Positions 34,815 through 43,155 of a stretch of 52,020 nucleotides of DNA are shown here, one piece after another. The DNA comes from an uncultured Lentisphaeria bacterium (lineage in GTDB: Bacteria; Verrucomicrobiota; Lentisphaeria; Victivallales; UBA1829): NCBI GenBank assembly GCA_905197955.1, contig CAJKAR010000033.1, positions 1 to 52,020 on the forward strand, read 5' to 3'. A program made the translations under genes and the position numbers. The notes under the pieces are model-generated. The model ran no database searches and was not told the origin of the DNA. It worked only from the letters and a program-made list of their open reading frames with translations. The first letter of the stretch is position 1, and each line of letters opens with the position of its first letter.

Positions 34815-35774
34815 TCAGAAAAAGTCCTGATCGTCGCTGCTCTCGTCCCTCGGCGGCGGAGGATTCAGAAAACGCTGAACCGCTCCGAACGCCAGCATCT
34901 GATAGATGAAAAAAACAATAAAAAAGACTGTCTGGAAACTGAAAAACGGAAATTCCACAATCAGTGCCGCCGAAGCGATCACCAGCGCAGGAAACGAGGC
35001 ATAAATCATCACCGAAAGAAGCGGTCCGAACTTCAGGCGCACATCCACTTTCGGAACAAAAATATGCTGCATCACCGCAAACAGAAGCGATACGACAAAG
35101 GACAGAATGAAAAGTCCCAGAAATATGGAAATAAAGAACGTGACACACAGCACCTTCAGCACCATGACCGAAATCTCCGCCGGGGTCCGAACCACCGTTT
35201 CCTTGAAAAGCGGCGTATCTTTCTTCCCACCGGGGAAATAGTTCTCCAGAAGATAGGCTCGGAATTCTCCCGGTGTCAGCACTTGCGACGAAGCAAAGCC
35301 AACCGGAATGAAAAGCGTATAAACCCAGTCCACCGGCGGAGGAAGCGGAGTCGCCAGAAAAATTCCCGGCTCATTCATCTTCCTCGTCCAGAGCACAAAA
35401 CCGCGCGGACACCAGAAAACTCCCGCCAGTTCCTTCCATTCATCCATTCCGTCGAGCTTCTTCAGGGAGTCCTTTGTCAGATAGTCGAACCGGAATTCCG
35501 GAGACAGCAGAAACGTGCGCGGACGATCCGCATTCCGGGATGGAACAATCCGTTCCTTCTCCATGGAAACCGAACCGAAATAATCCGAGAAAGCCTCCGC
35601 AATGATCCGTCTTCCCCTCTCCATTCCGGCAAATTTAAAACCGGAAATCACGAAAGTCAGAAGCAGACACAGCAGAAACAAATGCAGAAGCGCCCGCTGC
35701 GGAGAACGCATCATCAGGTTCGGAAACGCGGAAGGCCCCGAACAGGCGGAAACCACTGTTTTGAAAAAATTCAT
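34815..35774 (-). CDS. Membrane protein of unknown function
   Basis: 319 aa. One TM helix near the N-terminus (ALLHLFLLCLLLTFVISGF), a polar region of about 165 residues that should lie outside (with RTFLLSPEFRFDYLTKDSL), then three to four TM helices (VMVLKVLCVTFFISIFLGLF, MIYASFPALVIASAALIV, VFFIVFFIYQMLAFGAV) and an acidic tail ESSDDQDFF. The topology resembles DUF1189-type proteins, but that is only a suggestion. It starts 3 nt after the def stop (no clear Shine-Dalgarno), so it is probably translated by coupling to def. Confidence 0.75.
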   Translation of the reverse strand: MNFFKTVVSACSGPSAFPNLMMRSPQRALLHLFLLCLLLTFVISGFKFAGMERGRRIIAEAFSDYFGSVSMEKERIVPSRNADRPRTFLLSPEFRFDYLTKDSLKKLDGMDEWKELAGVFWCPRGFVLWTRKMNEPGIFLATPLPPPVDWVYTLFIPVGFASSQVLTPGEFRAYLLENYFPGGKKDTPLFKETVVRTPAEISVMVLKVLCVTFFISIFLGLFILSFVVSLLFAVMQHIFVPKVDVRLKFGPLLSVMIYASFPALVIASAALIVEFPFFSFQTVFFIVFFIYQMLAFGAVQRFLNPPPPRDESSDDQDFF

Positions 35775-35777
35775 GAA

Positions 35778-36386
35778 CTACTTCAGCCGCTTCAATTTAA
35801 AGTTCTTCTTACCGGATTTCTTCACGATTTTGTCAATGCCGGACTTGATCTCATTGAAATCCTCATCCGCCAGACGCTGGACAAATACAATTCCATCCAG
35901 ATGATCATATTCGTGCTGAATGGCCCGCGCCAGCAGCCCCGAACACTCCAGACAGATCTCTCCGCCGCCCAGAATCTGCGCCTTGAATACAACAGAAACC
36001 GGCCGTTCCACCGGAGCCCACAAACCGGGGACGCTCAGGCACCCTTCGTCGCGCGTCTCCTTTACTTCGCTCCGGGAGACGATCTCCGGATTCAGGAACA
36101 CCAGCGGCATCTTCGGCAGCAGCTCCCGTTCGCCGGGAGAATTCACCGGCAGCGGATTGCCGTTCTCATCCTCCGGCGTATAAACATGAAGGGCGAACAT
36201 GCGCAACGGAACACCCACCTGCGGCGCGGCCAGACCGATGCCATCGTGCTTGTACATGGTCTGCACCATCTTTTCGCCCAGCTCCAGGATCTCCGCATTG
36301 ACCTCTTTCACGGGTTTCGCTTTTCCGGCAAGCACCGAATCGCCCAGCAGACGCACAGGCAATGTCTTTCTGATCCGTTCAAACAT
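35778..36386 (-). CDS. def: Peptide deformylase
   Basis: Removes the N-formyl group from nascent proteins; Fe/Zn metallo-hydrolase. 202 aa. All three motifs are intact: GIGLAAPQVG (49-58), EGCLSVPG (114-121, metal ligand C116) and QHEYDHLDG (H158, E159, H162). A Lys-rich tail follows. The frame begins at 36419, but the ATG at 36386 follows GGGGAGGTG and gives a normal N-terminus. 22 nt after gltX in one operon. Confidence 0.96.
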   Translation of the reverse strand: MFERIRKTLPVRLLGDSVLAGKAKPVKEVNAEILELGEKMVQTMYKHDGIGLAAPQVGVPLRMFALHVYTPEDENGNPLPVNSPGERELLPKMPLVFLNPEIVSRSEVKETRDEGCLSVPGLWAPVERPVSVVFKAQILGGGEICLECSGLLARAIQHEYDHLDGIVFVQRLADEDFNEIKSGIDKIVKKSGKKNFKLKRLK

Positions 36387-36408
36387 ATTCGACACCTCCC
36401 CTTCTCTC

Positions 36409-38007
36409 TTATTGTTCATTCAGCGACAAAGCTCGGCGAATGCGCGCAGCCGAACCAGCAGCCCCGATCAGTTCGATCGTCTCGTAAATGCCGGCACCGA
36501 TCGTCGATCCAGTCACCGCGATCCGCAGCGGCTGATTCAATTTGCCCTGCTGAATTCCATATTGCTCCTCCAGTGCGCGGATCTTCGTCTCAATCTCCGC
36601 CGCCGTGCAGGACTCCGGAAGAGTCTCCAACACAGAGGCAAAATCCGCCACGCTTCTGCGTATCATATCATCAGAAAGGAACTTTTTCAAAGCCTTTGCA
36701 TCATATTCCACATTTTCCGGAGTCCGGAAGAAGTAATTCCAGTGGGCGACATCCGCAAAGGTCTTGGTCCGACTGTGCATCAGCTCCGCCACCTTGTCCA
36801 GCAGCGGACTGCCTACCGCCTCCGGACAGAACTTCTCCAGATACGGAGCAATCCGTTCCATAAACTCCTCACGGGAAAGCTCCGCGATATAGAGAGCATT
36901 CATATTTGTCAGCTTCACGATATCAAACTGCGCCGGAGAACGGAGAGCACGCTCAATCGTAAACGCCTCCACCAGCTCCTCTTTCGACATTTTCTCCCGA
37001 TCATCTCCCGGCGACCATCCGAGCAGCGAAAGATAATTGAACAGCGCCTGCGCCATGAATCCCTTCTCCCGGAAATCCCCGACGAAAGCATCCCCGTCAC
37101 GCTTGCTGTACGGCTTTCCCGCCTTGTTCACAATCATCGGCAGATGCGCATACTGCGGAGGCGTAAATCCAAGCGCCTCAAACAGGAACAGATGACGATA
37201 GGTGTTTTCCACATGATCGTCACCGCGCACAATGTGCGTCACGCGCTGCTGCATGTCGTCATAAACATTCGCCAGATGAAACACCGGACTGCCGTCGCTG
37301 CGGACAATAATAAAATCCTTCATGCTGTCCAGCGGCTTCGCCAGCTCCCCTTTGACCAGGTCGTGATAAAACACCTCGCGACGGAGAAACACAAGCGCCG
37401 ATGCATTTTCAATCGTTTTCTTTTCCTGCGGATTCGCCGGAAGCGCCTTCCGGGTTTCCTCATCCAGACGGAAAAGAACGGTTCCATCGGCTCCAAGCAC
37501 CTCAAGATCCTTGAATCCCGCCAGAGATGCGGCATTCTCCACCGTCTTGCCTTTCGGACTGACCGTATTGTACGCAACCCCCGCCTGATTGATCTGAACA
37601 GCCGATCCCGGAGCCAGCTCAATCCGGACAGTCCCCACCGGACGGACAAATTTCATGCCATCGCAATCATACGGCAGCTTGAAAAGAACAGGAGAATGCT
37701 CCTCCGCCGGATTCAGTTTATACGCATATCCGGTCTCCATCAGCTTTGCAGCGGCCTGCTTGTGAAGCTCGCTCTGCTTCGTCTGATACATGATTTCCTC
37801 ATCGTAATCCAGCCCCAGCCACTTCATGCATTCGAGAAGTTTATCGATGGCATCCTGCGTGGAACGTTCCAGATCGGTATCCTCAATGCGGAGCAGAAAA
37901 GTACCTTTGTTGTGACGGGTCGCAAGCCAGTTGAAGATGGCTGTGCGAATGTTTCCGATGTGCACCTGTCCGGTCGGGGACGGCGCAAAACGAGCTCTGA
38001 AATCCAT
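36409..38007 (-). CDS. gltX: Glutamyl-tRNA synthetase, with an altered central region
   Basis: Class I aminoacyl-tRNA synthetase, 532 aa, about 45-60 residues longer than usual. FAPSPTGQVHIGN (8-19) is the HIGH-type motif and KPYSKRDG (298-305) the KMSKS-type motif. RSDGSPVFHLANVYDD and HIVRGDDHVENTYRH are typical. The stretch from about residue 97 to 205 does not show the usual acceptor-stem insertion (no CYCS/EEL...R... segment); instead there is VGTVRIELAPGS, a possible small beta domain, and FLRREVFYHDLVKG rejoins the family. AGGAG lies before the ATG. Head of the gltX-def-membrane-CDC123-pfkB operon. It could charge tRNA-Glu only or both tRNA-Glu and tRNA-Gln. Confidence 0.93.
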   Translation of the reverse strand: MDFRARFAPSPTGQVHIGNIRTAIFNWLATRHNKGTFLLRIEDTDLERSTQDAIDKLLECMKWLGLDYDEEIMYQTKQSELHKQAAAKLMETGYAYKLNPAEEHSPVLFKLPYDCDGMKFVRPVGTVRIELAPGSAVQINQAGVAYNTVSPKGKTVENAASLAGFKDLEVLGADGTVLFRLDEETRKALPANPQEKKTIENASALVFLRREVFYHDLVKGELAKPLDSMKDFIIVRSDGSPVFHLANVYDDMQQRVTHIVRGDDHVENTYRHLFLFEALGFTPPQYAHLPMIVNKAGKPYSKRDGDAFVGDFREKGFMAQALFNYLSLLGWSPGDDREKMSKEELVEAFTIERALRSPAQFDIVKLTNMNALYIAELSREEFMERIAPYLEKFCPEAVGSPLLDKVAELMHSRTKTFADVAHWNYFFRTPENVEYDAKALKKFLSDDMIRRSVADFASVLETLPESCTAAEIETKIRALEEQYGIQQGKLNQPLRIAVTGSTIGAGIYETIELIGAAGSAARIRRALSLNEQ

Positions 38008-38023
38008 ATAACTCTCCTAAAAT

Positions 38024-38059
38024 AAAAACTTTGCCGGGGAAATTTCTTCCTCAGCAAAG
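38024..38059 (-). terminator. Rho-independent terminator of tolC-like gene
   Basis: On the minus strand CTTTGC (38059-38054) ... GCAAAG (38034-38029) with an inner GGAA/TTCC pairing, then TTTTTATTTT. It separates the TolC-like gene from gltX. Confidence 0.6.
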
Positions 38060-38088
38060 CGTTGATTGACAAACTGTTTCTGTATTGA

Positions 38089-39507
38089 TTACCGAAGGCT
38101 GATCGCTGCTTCCAGCTGTGCCTTCGCGTTGTTCATCTCAACGACGGAGGATACCAGGTTTCCTTCTGCCGTAACCAGATCGTTCTGTGCTTCATTCAGA
38201 CGAGTCAGTTCGGCGTTACCGGCCTTGTATTCTTCTTCGACCAGGTCTCGAGTCTGTTTTGTCAGTTCATACGTTTTCTGATACAGCTTCACCTGTTTGA
38301 GATTGGTAATGTAATTGTCGTATGCGGTACGGACATCTGTGATTACGGTAATCCAGGTTTCCGTCAGGTTGTATTCCGCCTGCGCCATTTCCGCCTGAGC
38401 GGCTCTGGCATTGAAGTAGGTGTTTCCGCCTTCGAACAGATTCCACGACGCAACACCGCCATAGCTCAGGACTCCATTGCCGTACTTGGATCCGACTGTG
38501 CTCAAACCGGAATCCAGATTCTTCGAAAGATTGCGGTTTCTCGAATAGGAAAGAGAGTAGTTGGCACTGAAAGTCGGACCAAACGCACAAAGACTTGCCC
38601 AGAAGGAGAACTTCGCAGCTTCCAGTCTTTCCCGGTACGCGCGGAGGTCAGGACGATTCGCAAGAGCGGTATCAAGATAGATGGAAATATCCGGCAGGAC
38701 TTCTCCATCGGCAGACGGCATATCGGGGAACATCACATCCTCCGGAATGTTGCCGTCGGTCAGACCGAGCAGAGCGGCAAGCACATATTTGTTCGCAGCG
38801 TAGTTGTACTGCGCGGTAATCAGAGAGCTTTCTCCGTTGTTGTAGCGGATCTTGAAGTTGAGAACATCGCTCAAAGGCACGGCTCCAGCCTCGAATTTGA
38901 TCTGAGTATCCTTCAGAAGATCGGCACTGTAGTTCATATCAGCAATCGCGATCCGCTGCTGAGCGGCGGCGAGCATCACGTCGTTATAGGCATAGGCGAC
39001 GGCACGGAGAAGAAGACGTCTTGCATCGTCCTCATCGGCGATGGAGGCCTTCCATGAATGACGGGCGGAAAGCATATTCATTTCACGGACAAAGCTGTCA
39101 AAGATCAGCCAGCTTCCGGAAAGCTCCGGAGTATAGCTTTCCCCCTGGGTTCTCGTCCGGGAATAGTTGTGCGTCGCATAGGTGCGGCTGAAATTCTGTC
39201 CGATGCTGAAGGATGCATTGAGCGTCGGGTAATAGGAGGCAAAGCTCTGATAGTATCTAGCACGGGCGGCGGCAATCGCAAAATATTTGGTTTTGAAGCT
39301 CGGATTATTGTCCAGAGCAATATTCTGTGCCTCTTCCAATGTCAGGTATTTCAGATTTTTGGGCAGCACGCATTTTTCCTTTTCGGTCAATGTCGTATAG
39401 CTGTTTTTGTTCACCGCCTCGAACGGTTTTTTGTAGGAGGCGCAGCTGGTGAACACCATAGTCGCCATCGCAGACGTCAGCAGAAGGTAGATTGCATTTT
39501 TTTTCAT
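38089..39507 (-). CDS. TolC-family outer-membrane efflux lipoprotein
   Basis: 472 aa. Lipobox FTSC with Cys22 as lipidation site, then two tandem OEP repeats: LTLEEAQNIALDNNPSFKTK and, about 180 residues later, YLDTALANRPDLRAYRERLE. Long alpha-hairpin regions and short Tyr/Ser-rich strands (SFSIGQNFSRTYAT, FSANYSLSYSRN) match the tunnel and barrel of TolC/OprM. It forms the outer-membrane exit duct of tripartite pumps or type I secretion. An ABC transporter gene lies 212 nt upstream on the same strand; no membrane-fusion protein is present. It has its own promoter and terminator. Confidence 0.9.
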   Translation of the reverse strand: MKKNAIYLLLTSAMATMVFTSCASYKKPFEAVNKNSYTTLTEKEKCVLPKNLKYLTLEEAQNIALDNNPSFKTKYFAIAAARARYYQSFASYYPTLNASFSIGQNFSRTYATHNYSRTRTQGESYTPELSGSWLIFDSFVREMNMLSARHSWKASIADEDDARRLLLRAVAYAYNDVMLAAAQQRIAIADMNYSADLLKDTQIKFEAGAVPLSDVLNFKIRYNNGESSLITAQYNYAANKYVLAALLGLTDGNIPEDVMFPDMPSADGEVLPDISIYLDTALANRPDLRAYRERLEAAKFSFWASLCAFGPTFSANYSLSYSRNRNLSKNLDSGLSTVGSKYGNGVLSYGGVASWNLFEGGNTYFNARAAQAEMAQAEYNLTETWITVITDVRTAYDNYITNLKQVKLYQKTYELTKQTRDLVEEEYKAGNAELTRLNEAQNDLVTAEGNLVSSVVEMNNAKAQLEAAISLR

Positions 39508-39597
39508 TCTTTCCGTCCCAAATTAAACTGTTGAACAAGGCCGCCTGTTTTTGTATTCTCCCCGGCCAGCAAAAAGCATCTCTCTCTTTATCTGCAT

Positions 39598-39626
39598 AAG
39601 ATACACTCTTTCCCTGCATTCTGCAA
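39598..39626 (-). promoter_or_regulatory. Putative promoter of the TolC-like gene
   Basis: On the minus strand TTGCAG (39626-39621), 17-nt spacer, TATCTT (39603-39598). A 14-bp palindrome TTTTTCATGAAAAA (39642-39655) lies just upstream of the -35 and could bind a regulator. Confidence 0.4.
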
Positions 39627-39719
39627 ATCAAAAACGATTTATTTTTCATGAAAAACAAAAAATTCATGCAGTCTAAGAATTAACAGTTCTTAAAAATATA
39701 GGTTCCAATGAAAGAAGAA

Positions 39720-41555
39720 TCATGCAAAGCCGGCCTCGGCAAGGCGCTCTTCGCGATGGAGTCCGGCGACCGCAATCTCGTTTAGACGGCGGAAAAGACC
39801 GCCTTCCCGGGAGACAAGCTCCTCATACGTTCCGCTTTCCACCACGCTGCCGCCATCCATGACAAGAATGCGATCCGCGTTACGGAGTGTATTCAATCGA
39901 TGGGCTATCACCAGAACGGTCCGGTCCCGGCTGAGAGCATCAAAACTCTGCTGAATCAGCGCCTCGCTCTCCGGATCAAGAGCACTGGTGGCCTCGTCCA
40001 GAATCACGAAACGGCTCGGAAGCAGGAGACAGCGGGCAATCGCAAGACGCTGACGCTGTCCGCCGGAAAGCCGGGAACCGCCCTCGCCTACCCGGAAATG
40101 GAGCTGTCCGGGAAGATCCTTTACAAATTCCCAGGCCTGTGCACGCCGCAGTGCATCAATCATCTCCTCCTCCGTGGCGGAGGCGTTCACCAGACGGAGA
40201 TTGTCAAAAATCGTCATATCAAACAGATACGGATCCTGAAGAACCACTCCGAACAGCATTCGGTACTCCCGGAGAGGCAGCTCCCGAATATCCTTGCCAT
40301 CCAGCAGAATCGCTCCCGATGAGGGATCGTAAAAACGCATCAGCATGTTCGTGATCGTGGTTTTGCCGCATCCGCTCCGTCCGACCAGCGCCACGGTCTC
40401 GTTCCGATGCAGTTCAAACGAAACATCCTTCAACACCTTTTTCTCTGCTATGTATCCGAATGAGACGTTCCGGAACTCCAGCGTTTCCGGTTCCGTATCC
40501 GGCATGACCGCTCCGGGAAGCTCCGGCACATCGGAACGGGTATCCAGAATGGTAAAAAGCTGATCGAACGCCACGCGCGTTGCCGTAAACTGACTGTACA
40601 CGTTGCTGAGCGCATTGATGATCCCGATCAGCGAGGCCTGATAGCCGATAAACGCCACCAGCACTCCGACCTGATATCCGTGATGCAGAATCTGCCACGC
40701 TCCGCCGACCACGACAAATGCGGTCAGCCAGTAGCCGATGCCTTCTGTGACGAAGTTGAACTTCATCGTCTCAATGACGCCGGCGATCCAGCGTTCCTGC
40801 GCCGTCCAGACCTGAGACTCAAATTCGTTCTGCACACGATCCTCCATGGAATACGCCTGAATCGTCTTGTAGCCGTGGAGCCGGTCCATAATGATCTCCG
40901 TCACGCGCATCTGCGCCTGCGCCGCCGCTTCGCTCCGCCGATAGATGCGCGGGGCAAGTTTATGTGCGGTAAACACATAGCAGATCGCTCCAAAGACGAT
41001 CACAAGAGTCAGGGACCACGAAAAATAAAAACAGACAATGATGCTGAAAAACAGTCCTGTCACATGCAGCGAAAGAGTCTGCATGACCGTCTGAATAAAC
41101 AGTCCAAGCGCATTGATGGAACTCCCGAACACCCGCTCATACAGAAAACCCGATGGGAAACGGCTGTGAAACGACAGACACAGATGCTGAAGATGTCCGA
41201 ACGAAAGCGCCCTCAGCTTGAACACCACCGACTGCTGCACACGATAAATCCCCCTCATCGCAATATACCACAGTCCCATCCGGCTGAACTGCACGATCAC
41301 AAAAATCCCCGCGGCCGCAAGCGCCAGCACCATATTCTTTGCCGGAATCGCCGTATCAATCACATATTTCGGAAAAAGCGGCATCAGCGCAACCGCAATT
41401 CCGGCAAGCGCCACGCAGATCATGGAAAAGATAATCTTCCACTTGAACGGAGATACCAGAGGATGAAACCGTTCATAAATATCATGCCACCGATATTGAG
41501 TCACCTGCATCTTATCGACAGAAAACTGGTCCTCGCCGCCCTGCATCTCACTCAT
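39720..41555 (-). CDS. ABC exporter half-transporter (MsbA-like)
   Basis: 611 aa: six-TM exporter domain (residues about 35-335) fused to one nucleotide-binding domain. Walker A GRSGCGKTT (392-400), signature LSGGQ (496-500), Walker B FVILDE (516-521), switch His in IAHRL (552). It works as a homodimer or with an unseen partner. It most resembles MsbA/LmrA-type lipid or drug exporters; substrate unknown. GAGG lies 7 nt before the ATG. Upstream of the TolC-like gene on the same strand and divergent from the gene at 41765. Confidence 0.92.
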   Translation of the reverse strand: MSEMQGGEDQFSVDKMQVTQYRWHDIYERFHPLVSPFKWKIIFSMICVALAGIAVALMPLFPKYVIDTAIPAKNMVLALAAAGIFVIVQFSRMGLWYIAMRGIYRVQQSVVFKLRALSFGHLQHLCLSFHSRFPSGFLYERVFGSSINALGLFIQTVMQTLSLHVTGLFFSIIVCFYFSWSLTLVIVFGAICYVFTAHKLAPRIYRRSEAAAQAQMRVTEIIMDRLHGYKTIQAYSMEDRVQNEFESQVWTAQERWIAGVIETMKFNFVTEGIGYWLTAFVVVGGAWQILHHGYQVGVLVAFIGYQASLIGIINALSNVYSQFTATRVAFDQLFTILDTRSDVPELPGAVMPDTEPETLEFRNVSFGYIAEKKVLKDVSFELHRNETVALVGRSGCGKTTITNMLMRFYDPSSGAILLDGKDIRELPLREYRMLFGVVLQDPYLFDMTIFDNLRLVNASATEEEMIDALRRAQAWEFVKDLPGQLHFRVGEGGSRLSGGQRQRLAIARCLLLPSRFVILDEATSALDPESEALIQQSFDALSRDRTVLVIAHRLNTLRNADRILVMDGGSVVESGTYEELVSREGGLFRRLNEIAVAGLHREERLAEAGFA

Positions 41556-41602
41556 TCCACAACCTCATGAATTTCTGTTTGAAACAACGCTCCGCAGGAA
41601 AT

Positions 41603-41630
41603 AATCTACCATGCCTCCGGAATTATGCAA
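41603..41630 (-). promoter_or_regulatory. Possible promoter of the ABC exporter
   Basis: On the minus strand TTGCAT (41630-41625), 16-nt spacer, TAGATT (41608-41603). Weak. Confidence 0.3.
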
Positions 41631-41686
41631 TCGAACCTCTCCGGAAAAACCTTCAGAAAAATTTCCGAAAAAACAAAAAAACAACG

Positions 41687-41715
41687 TTGCAGGAAAGAAC
41701 TTACGGATATATATT
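41687..41715 (+). promoter_or_regulatory. Putative promoter of the small secreted protein gene
   Basis: TTGCAG (41687-41692), 17-nt spacer, TATATT (41710-41715). Leader of about 42 nt to the ATG at 41765. Confidence 0.45.
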
Positions 41716-41764
41716 CCTCTGGTATGATATTGTTTGAGACGCTTCAACGAGAAAGACTGAAAAA

Positions 41765-42148
41765 ATGACAAGAAGAATCTGTTTGGTCCTCCTGTTCGCG
41801 GGACTGGTTTCCGGGTGGTTTCTCTCCTCGGCTCCGGAAGCCCAGGCGATCGACCCTGTCACCATCGCGATTCTCACCCCAATCGCCATCAAAGCTGCCC
41901 AGATCGCAGCTCCCTACGTCATCAAAGGGCTGAGCAATATGGGAAAAGCCTCCCTGAAAATTTTTCCGGACATGCTGAATATCTTCAAACTGCCGATCGG
42001 TATCGGCATGACTCTGCTTGCGTGGCCGTTCCCTGGATGTTTTGTCAAAGGACTCTCCTATACCGTACAGGGGTTTCTTGCTCCGTTTAAATTGGTTTTC
42101 CATACCATCATGATCCCAGTGGCGGCATTTGGAATCAATGTAAATTAG
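41765..42148 (+). CDS. Small secreted or membrane protein, unknown
   Basis: 127 aa, not recognised. Clear signal peptide (ICLVLLFAGLVSGWFLSS, predicted cleavage after AQA, residues about 26-28). The mature part of about 100 residues is strongly hydrophobic and Ile/Ala/Pro-rich (VTIAILTPIAIKAAQIAAPYV, KLPIGIGMTLLAWPFPGCFV), with a Pro/Gly-kinked membrane-seeking character and one Cys. Only a weak Shine-Dalgarno is seen. 11 nt before dciA. It could be a periplasm-facing membrane-associated peptide; no function can be claimed. Confidence 0.65.
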   Translation: MTRRICLVLLFAGLVSGWFLSSAPEAQAIDPVTIAILTPIAIKAAQIAAPYVIKGLSNMGKASLKIFPDMLNIFKLPIGIGMTLLAWPFPGCFVKGLSYTVQGFLAPFKLVFHTIMIPVAAFGINVN

Positions 42149-42159
42149 CGGGGCTCAGG

Positions 42160-42570
42160 ATGAGTCTGCCCAGACGGGATTACAATTACGAGTGGATGCT
42201 GCGCGACTGGTATGGGCGCGATCGGGCACAATCCGAAATCGCGGCAAAACAGGCCCCGCCGAAAGCACTCTCCGATGCGCTCGACAATGCCCTCAAAACC
42301 ATGATTCCGCAATCAAAACTGGCCATTACACAGATTCAGGGATGCTGGCTTGAGATTGCCGGAGCGGTCAATGCAAAACACTGTACGCCTTCCTTTATCC
42401 GCGAAGGGATTCTGCATATCGAGATCTCGCATCCTGCCTTCCGCATGGCGATCGATACGCCGAAAATACGAGAGCTTCTCCTCTCCCGGATTCATCAGAA
42501 GTTTGGAAACCAGATCTGCTCCGGCTTGAGATTCATTCCCGCCGGCCGCAGAGGACCGGGACGCTCCTGA
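42160..42570 (+). CDS. dciA: DciA-like (DUF721) helicase-loading protein
   Basis: 136 aa. The conserved DUF721 core is visible: an initiating helix (ALSDALDNALKTMIP), then QIQGCWLEIAGAVNAKHCTPSFIREGILHIEISHPAFR, matching the usual W...(V/A)G...H..P....G.L.I...S pattern, then LLLSRIHQKFGNQICSGLRF. DciA loads the replicative helicase DnaB in bacteria that lack DnaC. The first about 30 residues are charged and probably disordered. 11 nt after the small secreted-protein gene; probably co-transcribed. Confidence 0.75.
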   Translation: MSLPRRDYNYEWMLRDWYGRDRAQSEIAAKQAPPKALSDALDNALKTMIPQSKLAITQIQGCWLEIAGAVNAKHCTPSFIREGILHIEISHPAFRMAIDTPKIRELLLSRIHQKFGNQICSGLRFIPAGRRGPGRS

Positions 42571-42733
42571 GAATATTCCGGAACCATCAATTCCGCACTC
42601 AAGGGAAGCAGCTTCCCCCTCTCCTTCTGTCAGATGCTGGAGTGGACAGAAAAGGCTGATATCATACAGCATCACAAGGTTCGGTCAAGTCCGGACGTTC
42701 ACCATTTTTCCCCCCGCGAATTTCATCGGAAAC
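42571..42733. other. Gene-free stretch after dciA
   Basis: First part of a 325-nt region between dciA and feoA. I see no gene or strong hairpin here. The rest of the region (42734-42895) holds the operator-like repeats and promoter of feoAB listed separately. Confidence 0.5.
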
Positions 42734-42747
42734 AGGATGCTGTTTAG
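42734..42747. promoter_or_regulatory. Iron-type operator repeat 1 (feoAB)
   Basis: TTAGA-GAGA-TCTAT, first of three copies of a TTAGA-N4-WCTAW dyad upstream of feoA. One mismatch from perfect symmetry. Confidence 0.5.
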
Positions 42748-42751
42748 AGAG

Positions 42752-42765
42752 ATCTATTTTATTAG
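42752..42765. promoter_or_regulatory. Iron-type operator repeat 2 (feoAB)
   Basis: TTAGA-CTTA-TCTAA, a perfect 5-4-5 dyad starting 18 bp after repeat 1 and ending 19 bp before the -35 box. The TTAG...CTAA ends resemble DtxR/IdeR/MntR-type metal-regulator operators. Confidence 0.6.
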
Positions 42766-42784
42766 ACTTATCTAAAAAAGCAGC

Positions 42785-42812
42785 TTGACTTTTCTATGGG
42801 ATCATGTATATT
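42785..42812 (+). promoter_or_regulatory. Promoter of feoAB
   Basis: TTGACT (42785-42790), 16-nt spacer, TATATT (42807-42812). Predicted start near 42819, inside operator repeat 3. Leader of about 77 nt to the feoA ATG. Confidence 0.6.
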
Positions 42813-42818
42813 TTTTTA

Positions 42819-42832
42819 TTAGAATAAACTAA
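42819..42832. promoter_or_regulatory. Iron-type operator repeat 3 (feoAB)
   Basis: TTAGA-ATAA-ACTAA, one mismatch, directly over the predicted transcription start, the right place for repression. Confidence 0.5.
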
Positions 42833-42895
42833 TTAAAAAACATTTTTTTGTTCTTCCCCTCTCTGGCGGAAGGAAAAAAGAAAGGAGAGATTCCC

Positions 42896-43138
42896 ATGGA
42901 AAAAACAGAGGTTTTCTCGCTGAATAAACTGGAAATCGGCAGGAATGCCGTTCTGATCCGTCTGGACGGGAAACTGAGGAAAAAGAAAAAGTTTGCGGAT
43001 ATCGGTCTTGTCGCCGGGACCTCGCTGCAAATGGAGGGAAAGGCGCCGTTCGGCGGACTCCTGCGCATCAAGGTGATGGGAAGCAGCATCTCCATTCACT
43101 CGGAAGATGCAGAACACATTCTGGTAGGCAACGCATAA
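42896..43138 (+). CDS. feoA: Ferrous iron transport protein FeoA
   Basis: 80 aa SH3-like protein that supports the Fe(II) transporter FeoB at the inner face of the membrane. It shows the FeoA pattern: LNKLEIGRNAVLIRL, KKFADIGLVAGTSLQM, PFGGLLRIKVMGSSISI, ending with the AEHILV segment. The frame opens 16 codons upstream, but the ATG at 42896 follows AAAGGAGAG at ideal spacing. 17 nt before feoB, same transcript. Confidence 0.92.
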   Translation: MEKTEVFSLNKLEIGRNAVLIRLDGKLRKKKKFADIGLVAGTSLQMEGKAPFGGLLRIKVMGSSISIHSEDAEHILVGNA

Positions 43139-43155
43139 AAAGGATTCAATTTCAG

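Noticed and set aside
35064..38025. Two long plus-strand frames (599 and 608 aa) opposite the gltX-def region
   Set aside because: Both cross start and stop points of recognised minus-strand genes and are very rich in Arg, Gln and His, typical of antisense reading.
39660..39690. TAAGAA / TTCTTA inverted repeat after the ABC exporter
   Set aside because: A/T-only 6-bp arms with a 7-nt loop give a weak stem; not enough to call a terminator.
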